In this document: positions 26,110 through 34,910 of the stretch, in pieces
Layout: each line of letters opens with the position of its first letter
Position numbering within the stretch: position 1 is the stretch's first letter
NCBI RefSeq assembly: GCF_000430805.1
Contig: NZ_AUMS01000001.1
Span: 372,001 to 436,000 of the forward strand
Length of the DNA stretch: 64,000 nucleotides
Source of the DNA: Chitinilyticum aquatile DSM 21506
GTDB taxonomy: Bacteria; Pseudomonadota; Gammaproteobacteria; Burkholderiales; Chitinibacteraceae
Direction of reading: 5' to 3'
Program-made: the position numbers and the translations under genes
The notes under the pieces: generated by a model
Told to the model about the DNA's origin: nothing
The model's database searches: none
The model's input: the letters and a program-made list of their open reading frames with translations, nothing else

Positions 26110-28917
26110 TTACAAGGTCATTGCTTCATCAACGAAGGCCTTGAGCTGGGCATTGTGCTTGCTCATGTAGCCAACTGCCGGCGAAGCGGAAGACGGACGA
26201 CCGGCAAAGGCCAGGGTCTGCTTCGCCTGCAGTACGCCTTCGAGGCGATGGCGGATCTGGTACCAGGCGCCCTGGTTCTTCGGCTCTTCCTGCACCCACA
26301 TGATTTCGCGGGCATTCGGGTATTTCGCCAGTTCGGCCTGCAGCTCTTCGGTCGGGAAGGGATACAGCTGTTCGATGCGGACGATCGCAATATCCTTGAT
26401 CTCGCGCTCCTTGCGGGCATTGTACAGGTCGTAATACACCTGCCCCGAGCAGCAGATGACGCGCTTGGCCTTCTTCAGATCAGCCGTGCCATCATCAGCG
26501 ATGACGGTGCGGAACTCGCCATTGCTGAAGTGTTCGATCGGGCTCATCGAGTCCTTGTAGCGCAGCAGCTTCTTCGACATGATGATGATCAGCGGCTTGC
26601 GATACGGGCGCAGCATCTGGCGACGCAGTGCGTGGAACATCTGCGCGGATTCGGACAGCATCAGTACCTGGACATTGTGCTCGGCACACATCTGCAGATA
26701 GCGCTCGACACGAGCGGAGGAATGCTCCGGCCCCTGGCCGTCGTAGCCGTGCGGCAGCATCATGGTCAGACCGGACAGGCGGCCCCACTTGGTTTCGCCG
26801 GAGGTGATGAACTGGTCGATCACCACTTGCGCGCCGTTGGCAAAGTCACCGAACTGGGCTTCCCAGATCACCAGCTCGTCCGGAGCCGACGAGGAGTAGC
26901 CATACTCGAAGGCCAGTACGGCTTCTTCGTTCAGGATCGAGTCGATCACCAGGAAATGCGCCTGGTTGTCACTGATGTTCTGCAGCGGGATATAGGTGCC
27001 CTGATCCCACTTTTCGCGGTTCTGATCGTGCAGCACGGCATGGCGATGGCTGAACGTGCCACGGCCGGAATCTTCACCGGAAATGCGGATCGGGAAGCCT
27101 TCGGTCAGCAGCGTGGAATAAGCGAAATGCTCGGCCGTACCCCAGTTCACCGGCAGATTGCCCTTGGCCATTTCGAGACGGTCTTTCAGTTCCTTCTCGA
27201 CCGTGGTGCGCAGCTTGAAATCCTGCGGATAGGCGGTGAATTTCTCGGCCAGGCGCAGCAAATCGGCCTGGGCAATCGCGGTATTGACCGGATGGCGCCA
27301 GTGCGTGCCCATGTACTTGGACCAGTCAACGGCGTAGGAGCGCTTGTAGTCGGTCAGCGTGGTCTGCTCTACATGTTCGCCGCGATCCAGCGCCGCGCGG
27401 TAAGCGTCGATCATCGCATTGGCATCGGCTTCAGTAATCACGCCTTCATTGACCAGACGCTCGACATACTTCTTGCGGGCACCGGGGTGCGCAGCAATCT
27501 TCTTGTACATCATCGGCTGGGTCACGAAGGGATCATCCGCCTCGTTGTGACCGTGCTTGCGATAGCAGACGAGGTCGATCACCACGTCCTTGTGGAACTT
27601 CTGGCGATAGGCCAGTGCAGCCTCGGTCACCAGGCACACGGCTTCCGGGTCGTCGCCGTTCACATGGAAGATCGGGGCTTCGACCATCTTGGCGATATCG
27701 GTACAGAACAGGGTCGACCGGTTGTCGCGCACGTCGGACGTGGTGAAACCGACCTGGTTGTTGATCACCAGATGGAAGGTGCCACCCGTACCGTAACCGC
27801 GGGTCTGCGACAGGTTGAACGTGCCCTGGTTGGTGCCCAGGCCGATGAAGGCCGAATCGCCATGGATCAGTACCGGCAGAACTTGATCACCATTCACATC
27901 CTTGCGGCGGTGCTGGCGGGCACGGGTCGAGCCTTCGACCACCGGATTCACGATTTCAAGGTGCGAGGGGTTGAACGCCAGCGTCAGGTGCATCGGGCCA
28001 CCTGGTGTCGGGATGTCCGAGCTGAAACCCATGTGGTATTTCACATCGCCCGAGGGCAGCTGGGTGCTGTAGCGGCCTTCAAATTCACCGAACAGATCGC
28101 GCGGCTGCTTGCCGAGGATATTCACCAGCATGTTCAGACGACCGCGGTGGGCCATGCCGATGACCATTTCCTGCACGCCGAGCTTGCCGGCGGCCTGAAC
28201 CAGATAATCCATCGCCGGAATCATGCTGTCGCCGCCTTCGAGCGAGAAGCGCTTCTGGCCAACGTACTTCTTGTGCAGGTATTGCTCCAGCGTTTCGGCT
28301 GCGGTGACCTGCTTGAGAATGCGCAGCTTTTGCTCGCGGCTGAAATCCGGCGTGGAACGGCGGGATTCGAAGAACGCCATGCACCATGCACGCTCGTCGG
28401 CGTTGGTGACATGCATGTACTCCAGGCCGATATTGCCGGTATAGGTCTGTTTCAGAAAGCCCAGGACTTCGCTGACTGTCGCACGCGGCATGCTGTCGAT
28501 ATTGGTGCCGAGGCTCGACGCCATATCGCTGTCCGTGAAGCCATAGGTTTTCGGATCAAGCGCCGGCAGCGGAGTTTTGTCCATGCGCTGCAGCGGATCA
28601 AGGTTCGCCGCACGGCTGCCCATGATGCGGTAGGCAGAAATCATGCGCAGCAGATCGACCTGCTTGCGGGTCGCCGCTTCGTCAACGGCGACTGCCGGAC
28701 GATGCGGCTGCCTGGCCAGCTGGCGGAAGGACTCTTCGATCGGTGCACGCGGTATGTCGCGATCATTGCCACCTGCAGTCTGCTGCAGCTGGTCGAAATA
28801 GCCGCGCCATTCATCGGCGACCGAAGTCGGGTCGGACAGGTACTGTTCGTAGAGCTCTTCCACAAACGGGGCATTGCCACCGAACAGATGTGAATTGGTC
28901 GTGAGTTCTCTCATCAT
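26110..28917 (-). CDS. odhA: 2-oxoglutarate dehydrogenase E1 component
   Basis: 935 residues, full length. It is a thiamine-diphosphate enzyme that decarboxylates 2-oxoglutarate and succinylates the lipoyl domain of OdhB. Recognisable parts are the N-terminal E1 segment (SDPTSVADEWRGYFDQL), the TPP-binding region (HGDSAFIGLGTNQG to VINNQVGFTTS), IGMAHRGRLNML, and the C-terminal transketolase-like half (LPHGYDGQGPEHSSARVERY). Two adjacent ATGs exist; the first (28917) is better placed after AGGA. It lies between gltA (105-bp gap) and odhB. Gene symbol sucA is equivalent. Confidence 0.98.
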   Translation of the reverse strand: MMRELTTNSHLFGGNAPFVEELYEQYLSDPTSVADEWRGYFDQLQQTAGGNDRDIPRAPIEESFRQLARQPHRPAVAVDEAATRKQVDLLRMISAYRIMGSRAANLDPLQRMDKTPLPALDPKTYGFTDSDMASSLGTNIDSMPRATVSEVLGFLKQTYTGNIGLEYMHVTNADERAWCMAFFESRRSTPDFSREQKLRILKQVTAAETLEQYLHKKYVGQKRFSLEGGDSMIPAMDYLVQAAGKLGVQEMVIGMAHRGRLNMLVNILGKQPRDLFGEFEGRYSTQLPSGDVKYHMGFSSDIPTPGGPMHLTLAFNPSHLEIVNPVVEGSTRARQHRRKDVNGDQVLPVLIHGDSAFIGLGTNQGTFNLSQTRGYGTGGTFHLVINNQVGFTTSDVRDNRSTLFCTDIAKMVEAPIFHVNGDDPEAVCLVTEAALAYRQKFHKDVVIDLVCYRKHGHNEADDPFVTQPMMYKKIAAHPGARKKYVERLVNEGVITEADANAMIDAYRAALDRGEHVEQTTLTDYKRSYAVDWSKYMGTHWRHPVNTAIAQADLLRLAEKFTAYPQDFKLRTTVEKELKDRLEMAKGNLPVNWGTAEHFAYSTLLTEGFPIRISGEDSGRGTFSHRHAVLHDQNREKWDQGTYIPLQNISDNQAHFLVIDSILNEEAVLAFEYGYSSSAPDELVIWEAQFGDFANGAQVVIDQFITSGETKWGRLSGLTMMLPHGYDGQGPEHSSARVERYLQMCAEHNVQVLMLSESAQMFHALRRQMLRPYRKPLIIIMSKKLLRYKDSMSPIEHFSNGEFRTVIADDGTADLKKAKRVICCSGQVYYDLYNARKEREIKDIAIVRIEQLYPFPTEELQAELAKYPNAREIMWVQEEPKNQGAWYQIRHRLEGVLQAKQTLAFAGRPSSASPAVGYMSKHNAQLKAFVDEAMTL

Positions 28918-29022
28918 TGCCGTGGTAAATCCTGTTTTATATGCCGGGCAAGCTGCAAGCTGATGCCCTTTCCGGTCAATGCAATGACGCCACCACCGTC
29001 ACCGGCAGTGGCGCTCAGTGTG

Positions 29023-30309
29023 TTAGCCGCGGTCTTCCATCTTCACATAGTCACGACGCGGCGCGCCGGTGTAAAGCTGGCGCGGACGGCCAATCTTCAT
29101 GCCCGGATCCGACATCATCTCGTTCCAGTGGCTGATCCAGCCAACGGTGCGCGCTACGGCGAAGATCACGGTGAACATTTCGACCGGGATGCCCAGTGCG
29201 GATTGCACGATGCCGGAGTAGAAGTCGACGTTCGGATAGAGCTTGCGGGAAACGAAGTATTCGTCTTCCAGGGCAATCTTTTCCAGCGCCATGGCCAGCT
29301 TGAATTTCGGATCGTTGTGCAGGCCGAGCTCGTTCAGCACTTCGTCGCAAGTACGCTTCATGATCGCGGCGCGCGGATCCATGTTCTTGTACACGCGGTG
29401 ACCGAAACCCATCAGCTTGTGGGTCTTGTTCTTCACGCCTTCCATGAAGGCCGGAACATTTTCAACCGAGCCGATCTCGTCCAGCATCAGAAGCACGGCT
29501 TCGTTGGCGCCGCCGTGCGACGGGCCCCAGAGCGTGGCGATACCGGCAGCGATACACGCAAACGGATTGGCGCCGGACGAACCGGACAGGCGGACAGTCG
29601 AAGTGGATGCATTCTGCTCGTGATCGGCGTGCAGGATCAGGATGCGGTCAAGTGCGCGCACCAGTACCGGATTCGGCTCGTACGGCGCACACGGCGTGGA
29701 GAACATCATGTGCATGAAGTTCGCGGTATAGCTCAGGTCGTTGCGCGGATAGGCGAACGGCAGGCCCTGGCTGTAGCGGTAACACATTGCAGCGATGGTC
29801 GGAATCTTCGACAGCAGGCGGTAGATGGCTACTTCGCGATGGCGGGCATCGGATACATCCAGGCTGTCCTGATAGAAAGCGGACAGAGCACCAACAACAC
29901 CCACCATCATGGCCATCGGGTGAGCATCGCGGCGGAAACCTTGCCAGAAGCGGGTCAGCTGCTCGTGCACCATGGTGTGCTCGGTGACAGTCTTGACGAA
30001 TTCTTCCTTCTGCTCCTTGCTCGGCAGCTCGCCGTAGATCAGCAGGTAGCAGGTTTCCAGGAAGTCGGAACCACCTTCAGCGAGTTGTTCGATCGGATAG
30101 CCGCGATAGTAGAGCTGGCCCAGATCACCATCGATGAAGGTGATCTTGGATTCGCAGGAAGCCGTTGCCAGGAAACCCGGGTCAAACGTAAACATGCCGG
30201 TTTTGGCAAAGCTGCGGATATCGACAACAGAGGGGCCAAGGGTGCCGTCAAGAACCGGCATGTCCAGAGTCTGGTTGCCGTTGTAATTCAGAGTAACCTT
30301 TTTATCCAT
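29023..30309 (-). CDS. gltA: Citrate synthase (type II)
   Basis: 428 residues, the length of the hexameric, NADH-sensitive type II enzyme. It condenses oxaloacetate and acetyl-CoA. Active-site segments are present: [28 protein letters not shown] and [13 protein letters not shown]. The N-terminal small beta domain ([23 protein letters not shown]) is typical of the proteobacterial type. It is part of the leftward run, 45 bp after sdhE, and is probably co-transcribed with sdh. Confidence 0.98.
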   Translation of the reverse strand: MDKKVTLNYNGNQTLDMPVLDGTLGPSVVDIRSFAKTGMFTFDPGFLATASCESKITFIDGDLGQLYYRGYPIEQLAEGGSDFLETCYLLIYGELPSKEQKEEFVKTVTEHTMVHEQLTRFWQGFRRDAHPMAMMVGVVGALSAFYQDSLDVSDARHREVAIYRLLSKIPTIAAMCYRYSQGLPFAYPRNDLSYTANFMHMMFSTPCAPYEPNPVLVRALDRILILHADHEQNASTSTVRLSGSSGANPFACIAAGIATLWGPSHGGANEAVLLMLDEIGSVENVPAFMEGVKNKTHKLMGFGHRVYKNMDPRAAIMKRTCDEVLNELGLHNDPKFKLAMALEKIALEDEYFVSRKLYPNVDFYSGIVQSALGIPVEMFTVIFAVARTVGWISHWNEMMSDPGMKIGRPRQLYTGAPRRDYVKMEDRG

Positions 30310-30354
30310 CGCAGAAAAACTCCTGTTTAAGCAGTTTCGGCCAGGCCGAAGTGG

Positions 30355-30600
30355 TTATTGTTGTGCTCCCCGGATACGCGCAAGCATGGGCTTGAGACGT
30401 TCGTCCGGGCAGTCGGCCTTGCCATTCAGATAATCGAGAAAATCGTTGTCCGGCAGCAGCAGGACGTTTTCAAATTCGGCCAGAGCGGCATCATCGAGCG
30501 TGGGCAAGACTTCTGCCACAAAACGCTCAAGCTGCAGATCCAGCTCCAGCAAGCCGCGGCGCGAACGCCACACCAGCCGTTTCAGATGAACATCGTCCAT
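30355..30600 (-). CDS. sdhE: SdhE, FAD assembly factor for succinate dehydrogenase
   Basis: 81 residues from the ATG at 30600, which has AAGGAAGG upstream; a longer in-frame version reaching 30636 would run into the sdhB stop. The RRGLLELD motif (RGxxE) is the signature of the SdhE/Sdh5 family, which helps attach FAD covalently to SdhA. Its position directly after sdhB (28-bp gap) supports this. In E. coli the family member was formerly called YgfY/CptB. Confidence 0.93.
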   Translation of the reverse strand: MDDVHLKRLVWRSRRGLLELDLQLERFVAEVLPTLDDAALAEFENVLLLPDNDFLDYLNGKADCPDERLKPMLARIRGAQQ

Positions 30601-30628
30601 GCCTGCCTTCCTTGGTACCCAGTCGTGA

Positions 30629-31342
30629 TCAAGCAACGCGCTTGAGCATCATTTCCTTGATTTTGCCAATCGCCTTAGTTGGATTCAGCTCCTTCGGGCA
30701 CACATCGACACAATTCATGATGGTGTGGCAACGGAACAGGCGATATGGGTCTTCCAGATTGTCCAGGCGCTCGTTGGTGGCCGTGTCGCGGGTATCGGCA
30801 ATGAAGCGGTAAGCCGCCAGCAGACCCGCCGGACCGACGAACTTGTCCGGATTCCACCAGAACGACGGACAGGAAGTCGAACAGCAGGCACACAAGATGC
30901 ACTCGTACAGACCATCGAGTTCCTTGCGGTCTTCCTGGCTTTGCAGGCGCTCGCGATCCGGCGCCGGCGTGTCGTTGATCACGTAGGGCTTGATCGAGTG
31001 GTATTGCTTGAAGAACTGCGTCATGTCGACGATCAGGTCACGGATGACCGGCAGACCCGGCAGCGGACGGACTTCGATCGGCTGCTTGAGCGTATCGATG
31101 TCGGTGATGCACGCCAGGCCATTCTTGCCATTGATATTCATCGCATCGGAACCGCAAACGCCTTCGCGGCAGGAGCGACGGAACGACAGGGTTTCATCAA
31201 CCACTTTCAGTTTTACCAGTGCATCGAGCAGCTTGCGCTCGGTGGTGGTATCCACCTCGACACTGATGTCCTGCATGTAGGGCTTGGCATCCTTGTCCGG
31301 ATCGTAGCGATAAACGCGGAATTTGACGGTTTGGGTAGTCAT
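30629..31342 (-). CDS. sdhB: Succinate dehydrogenase iron-sulfur subunit
   Basis: 237 residues. Three cluster motifs are visible: [2Fe-2S] at CREGVCGSDAMN with the later GLAC, then CILCACCSTSCPSFWW and CHTIMNCVDVCPKELNP for the [4Fe-4S] and [3Fe-4S] clusters. It carries electrons from the SdhA flavin to ubiquinone at the membrane anchor. It begins 15 bp after sdhA. Confidence 0.98.
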   Translation of the reverse strand: MTTQTVKFRVYRYDPDKDAKPYMQDISVEVDTTTERKLLDALVKLKVVDETLSFRRSCREGVCGSDAMNINGKNGLACITDIDTLKQPIEVRPLPGLPVIRDLIVDMTQFFKQYHSIKPYVINDTPAPDRERLQSQEDRKELDGLYECILCACCSTSCPSFWWNPDKFVGPAGLLAAYRFIADTRDTATNERLDNLEDPYRLFRCHTIMNCVDVCPKELNPTKAIGKIKEMMLKRVA

Positions 31343-31357
31343 TTATGTGCAGCCCTC

Positions 31358-33130
31358 TCAGTACGAGCGTGTCTTGAGTGCGATGGTTTCGACGGTCAGC
31401 GGATTCATGTTGACCGGCTTGTAGTCCAGACGATTGCCTTCACGGTGCCACAGGGTATGCTTGAGCCAGTTCTGGTCATCGCGGCCATTCGGGCGCTCCG
31501 GCGTATCGGCAGCATCGTCGCGAACATGAGCGCCGCGCGATTCGGTACGCGCATTGGCCGAAATCATTGTCGCCTTGGCGACTTCGATCAGGTTTTCCAA
31601 CTCCAGGGCTTCGATGCGTGCGGTATTGAATACCTTCGACTTGTCGGCGATTTCGGTGGTCTTGACCATCTGCTCGACTTCGAGGATTTTCTCGACGCCT
31701 TGCGCCAGCATGTCCTTGAAACGGAACACGCCGCAGTGCGCCTGCATGGTGCGCTGCATGGCCGCGCGCGCTTCGTGCACATTGCTGCCGTTTTTCTGGT
31801 TGTTCAGCCGATCAACACGGGCAACCGAGCGGTCGACATCGGCAGTATTCAGCTCCGGCAGATCCTTCGGCGCAGCCTTGATGAAGTCAATCATGCTGTT
31901 GCCGGACGACTTGCCGAATACCAGCAGGTCAAGCAGCGAGTTGGTGCCAAGACGGTTGGCACCGTGCACGGATGCACACGCCACTTCGCCGGCGGCATAG
32001 AAGCCGCTGACCGGCTTGCCATCGACAACCACTTCGCCCTTGTAGTTGGTCGGAATACCGCCCATCTGGTAGTGGCAGGTCGGCACAACCGGAATCGGCG
32101 CCTTGATCGGATCCACACCGGCGAACTTGATCGAAATCTCGCGGATGCCCGGCAGCTTGGACATGATGACTTCAGGGTCAAGGTGCGTGATGTCGAGCAG
32201 CACGTGATCCTTGTTCGGGCCACAGCCACGGCCTTCGTTGATCTCAGTCACCATGGCACGGGAAACCACGTCACGCGACGCCAGATCCTTGGCGTTCGGT
32301 GCATAGCGCTCCATGAAGCGTTCACCCTGCGCATTGCGCAGGATACCGCCTTCACCACGCACGCCTTCGGTGATCAGTACGCCAGCGCCAGCCACACCGG
32401 TCGGGTGGAATTGCCAGAACTCCATGTCTTCCAGCGGAATGCCTGCACGGGCAGCGATCCCCAGACCATCACCGGTATTGATGAAGGCGTTGGTGCTGGA
32501 TGCGAAGATGCGACCGGCACCGCCGGTAGCGAACAGCGTTGCCTTGGCCTGGAATACGTAGATGTCGCTGGTTTCCATTTCCATGGCAACGACGCCCTGC
32601 ACATTGCCATCAGTATCGCGCACCAGATCCAGTGCCATCCATTCGACGAAGAACTGTGTATTGGCGCGCACATTGCGCTGGTACAGCGCGTGCAGCATGG
32701 CGTGGCCGGTACGATCAGCAGCAGCACAGGCGCGACGCACCGGCTTTTCGCCGAAATTGGACATGTGGCCACCAAAGGGGCGCTGATAGATGGTGCCGTC
32801 AGAGTTGCGATCGAACGGCATGCCGAAATGTTCCAGCTCGACCACGACATTCGGTGCCTCGCGGCACATGAATTCGATGGCGTCCTGGTCACCCAGCCAG
32901 TCCGAACCCTTGACGGTGTCGTACATGTGCCAGTGCCAGTGATCCGGCTCGGAATTGCCCAGCGACGCAGAAACACCGCCTTGCGCCGCTACAGTGTGCG
33001 AGCGAGTGGGGAAAACTTTCGACAGAACGGCGGTTTTCAGGCCGGCTTCCGACAGCTGCAGCGCAGCGCGCAGACCGGCACCACCAGCACCGACGATCAC
33101 TGCATCAAACTTGCGAACAGGAATGGCCAT
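31358..33130 (-). CDS. sdhA: Succinate dehydrogenase flavoprotein subunit
   Basis: 590 residues from MAIPVRKFDAVIVGAGGAG. It oxidises succinate to fumarate. The FAD-binding Rossmann motif, the covalent-FAD histidine in RSHTVAAQGG, and the active-site segments HPTGVAGAGVLITEG and CHYQMGGIPTNY are present. The ATG at 33130 lies 2 nt after the sdhD stop; the frame extends five residues further upstream but the family start is here. Confidence 0.98.
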   Translation of the reverse strand: MAIPVRKFDAVIVGAGGAGLRAALQLSEAGLKTAVLSKVFPTRSHTVAAQGGVSASLGNSEPDHWHWHMYDTVKGSDWLGDQDAIEFMCREAPNVVVELEHFGMPFDRNSDGTIYQRPFGGHMSNFGEKPVRRACAAADRTGHAMLHALYQRNVRANTQFFVEWMALDLVRDTDGNVQGVVAMEMETSDIYVFQAKATLFATGGAGRIFASSTNAFINTGDGLGIAARAGIPLEDMEFWQFHPTGVAGAGVLITEGVRGEGGILRNAQGERFMERYAPNAKDLASRDVVSRAMVTEINEGRGCGPNKDHVLLDITHLDPEVIMSKLPGIREISIKFAGVDPIKAPIPVVPTCHYQMGGIPTNYKGEVVVDGKPVSGFYAAGEVACASVHGANRLGTNSLLDLLVFGKSSGNSMIDFIKAAPKDLPELNTADVDRSVARVDRLNNQKNGSNVHEARAAMQRTMQAHCGVFRFKDMLAQGVEKILEVEQMVKTTEIADKSKVFNTARIEALELENLIEVAKATMISANARTESRGAHVRDDAADTPERPNGRDDQNWLKHTLWHREGNRLDYKPVNMNPLTVETIALKTRSY

Positions 33131-33132
33131 GC

Positions 33133-33480
33133 TCAAACACCCCACACAACTTTAACCGAATAAACAAGACTGCCAACCAGCCAGACAATGGTCAGCACGT
33201 GCAGCGTGACGCGCAGACCCAGCGGCTGAACGTAATCCATCCAGATGTCGCGGATGCCGACCCACGCATGCCACAGCAGCGCGAGCACGGTAACGGTGGT
33301 CAGGACCTTCACCCAGGTACAGGAGAACAGCTGCTGCCAGTCGGCATACCCTGCCTTGGCGGCAAAAAGGACAAACGCACCGACAGCAACGGCATAGACC
33401 AGCATGATGACGGCGGTAGCACGCTGCACCAGCCAGTCACGCAGGCCGTAATGAGCGCCAACAACGATACGATTTACCAT
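33133..33480 (-). CDS. sdhD: Succinate dehydrogenase membrane anchor subunit SdhD
   Basis: 115 residues with three transmembrane helices. The segment LLWHAWVGIRDIWMDYV holds the conserved His/Asp/Tyr region of SdhD involved in quinone and haem b binding. It overlaps the sdhC stop by 7 nt and is coupled to sdhA. With SdhC it anchors SdhAB to the inner membrane. Confidence 0.95.
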   Translation of the reverse strand: MVNRIVVGAHYGLRDWLVQRATAVIMLVYAVAVGAFVLFAAKAGYADWQQLFSCTWVKVLTTVTVLALLWHAWVGIRDIWMDYVQPLGLRVTLHVLTIVWLVGSLVYSVKVVWGV

Positions 33481-33848
33481 GCGTAGGCTCCAATCGCGGC
33501 AGTAAGGGACAGGCTGACGATCATGACGATCCAGGAGGTCAGGCGGGCGGTTTTGAGATCAACACCCTTGTGCATGTCCAGAAACAGGAAACGCGTTCCG
33601 GCACAGGCATGGTGCAGGAAGCCCCAGAGCACAACCAGCAGAAAGAGCTTTACCAGCGGATTGCCCAGACAGGCGCGGAAGGCCTCGAAACGCTCGGCAC
33701 TGGACAAGGAACCTTCCAGTGCATACAGCACGAAAGGAATGGATAAAGCCAGCAGCGCACCACTGATACGGTGCAAGCCGGAGACGATGGCTGGCAACGG
33801 GAATTTGATGACCCTCAGATCCAGGTGCTTGGGGCGTGTCTTCTGCAT
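33474..33848 (-). CDS. sdhC: Succinate dehydrogenase cytochrome b556 subunit SdhC
   Basis: 124 residues, three transmembrane helices. SGLHRISGALLAL is the conserved N-terminal SdhC motif (Ser and Arg near the quinone), and WGFLHHACAGTRFLFLD contains the haem-ligand histidine. It is the first gene of the leftward TCA operon; a GntR-type operator and a leader hairpin lie upstream. Confidence 0.96.
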   Translation of the reverse strand: MQKTRPKHLDLRVIKFPLPAIVSGLHRISGALLALSIPFVLYALEGSLSSAERFEAFRACLGNPLVKLFLLVVLWGFLHHACAGTRFLFLDMHKGVDLKTARLTSWIVMIVSLSLTAAIGAYAW

Positions 33849-33876
33849 AACGCGCGTTCCTCTTCACTCAAAACAA

Positions 33877-33894
33877 GGCGGTGTTGACACCGCC
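33877..33894 (-). terminator. Hairpin between gntR and sdhC (gntR terminator or sdh leader structure)
   Basis: A 7-bp stem GGCGGTG / CACCGCC with a tetraloop, followed on the minus strand by TTGTTTT, the form of a Rho-independent terminator. It lies downstream of gntR but also downstream of the putative sdh operator, so it would be in the sdh 5' leader if transcription starts at the operator. Confidence 0.6.
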
Positions 33895-33906
33895 ACCCTC
33901 GGATTA

Positions 33907-33924
33907 ATGTCTTATATAAGACAT
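33907..33924. promoter_or_regulatory. Putative GntR operator upstream of sdhC
   Basis: ATGTCTTATATAAGACAT, an 18-bp perfect palindrome 59-76 bp upstream of the sdhC start. The central 14 bp recur exactly at 34735-34748 upstream of gntR/mdh. The size and symmetry suit a dimeric GntR-family regulator, whose gene is adjacent. The TATATA core could overlap a -10 element, which would make it a repressor site. Confidence 0.7.
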
Positions 33925-33946
33925 CACTCCAGATTCTTTCTATCGT

Positions 33947-34681
33947 TCACCCTGCCTGGGCACCAAACTGCGCCGGCGGTTCGAACGCCAGTTGCTCGGT
34001 ACGCAGCCACGCCACACTCCAGACTTGCGGCTTGCCGTCAAAATCCCGGGCAAGCCGCACCAGCTGCAGCAAGGGCTCATTCACATCCATCATCAGCAAA
34101 CGGGCCTCGGTCTGACCGGCCAGCACCGCGCGATAACGCACTTCACCATCCTTCAGGCGCACCCCGAAGTCACGCCAGCATAACTCGCGGAGATTACCCT
34201 TCAGCTCCCGGATGCGGCGGATTTCCAGACTTGGAAAATTCGCCTCAGGCAAAAGCATCTCCTCAAGACCGATCACCTGGCCTTCAACCCGGAGCAACCT
34301 CCTGACCTGCCAGAGGGCTGCGCCGCGACGCAAACCCAGAATTTCGGCCAACTGCTCGCCGGCATGAATCCGTACACAACCGAGCAAGTCCACGCTGGGC
34401 TTGACGCCATCGCGCCCCGCCAGCGACAGGAACTGGCCTCGCAGCAGGAAATCACTGGTGCCGGCAACAAAGGTACCAACACCCTGGCGGCGGTACAGCA
34501 CGCCATCCGTCACCAGCACATCCAGCGCCTTGCGAACTGTCCCCTGGCTCACGCCGAAACGCTTGCCCAGATCAGTTTCACTGGGCAGGGATTCATCCTC
34601 ATCCCACTCACCCGCTTCGATGGCAACCATCACTTCGCGAAGCACCTGACGGTAGAGAGGCTGTGCGGCAAGTTTGCTCAT
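33947..34681 (-). CDS. GntR-family transcriptional regulator, HutC subfamily (UTRA domain)
   Basis: 244 residues from the ATG at 34681; an upstream TTG is less likely. An N-terminal winged-helix GntR domain (about 1-70, LPSETDLGKRFGVSQGTVRKALD) is joined to a UTRA ligand-binding domain (about 90-235) as in HutC. UTRA regulators sense small metabolites. It sits between mdh (divergent) and sdhCDAB (same direction), with near-identical palindromes in both flanking promoter regions. It is therefore most likely a regulator of the TCA genes and of itself. Ligand and sign of regulation are unknown. Confidence 0.88.
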   Translation of the reverse strand: MSKLAAQPLYRQVLREVMVAIEAGEWDEDESLPSETDLGKRFGVSQGTVRKALDVLVTDGVLYRRQGVGTFVAGTSDFLLRGQFLSLAGRDGVKPSVDLLGCVRIHAGEQLAEILGLRRGAALWQVRRLLRVEGQVIGLEEMLLPEANFPSLEIRRIRELKGNLRELCWRDFGVRLKDGEVRYRAVLAGQTEARLLMMDVNEPLLQLVRLARDFDGKPQVWSVAWLRTEQLAFEPPAQFGAQAG

Positions 34682-34734
34682 GATCAATATTTACCAAGCT
34701 TTTTATCACAGATATTCTGGCGAGTCTAGCACAA

Positions 34735-34748
34735 GTCTTATATAAGAC
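34735..34748. promoter_or_regulatory. Putative GntR operator between gntR and mdh
   Basis: GTCTTATATAAGAC, a perfect 14-bp palindrome identical to the core of the site at 33907-33924. On the minus strand it overlaps a possible -35 (TTGTCT), 16 bp before TAGACT, suggesting gntR autoregulation. It is 162 bp upstream of the mdh start, so control of mdh is possible but less direct. Confidence 0.65.
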
Positions 34749-34910
34749 AAAAGATATACCACGAAATTTCCAAAAACTGGCACAATAGCGGCACGACACC
34801 ACCTCGCGTGTTAAACTGATCGTTCGTACCGGTACGCCCGCTGGCCGTACCCGGTGCTCCAGATGAATACAGGATGAAGTCAGTCATCCAAGCCCACGGA
34901 GTTCATGAGA

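Noticed and set aside
24898-28893. A 1331-codon open frame on the plus strand opposite odhB and odhA
   Set aside because: It is the antisense reading of two clear TCA genes with strong GC-rich codon bias; its composition (His/Asp/Arg-rich, low complexity) matches no protein.
34778-34793. TGGCAC-N8-GC, a sigma-54-like -24/-12 spacing upstream of mdh
   Set aside because: Only the GG and GC dinucleotides and TGGCAC fit; the -12 part is CGGCA rather than TTGCA, and mdh is not a usual sigma-54 target.
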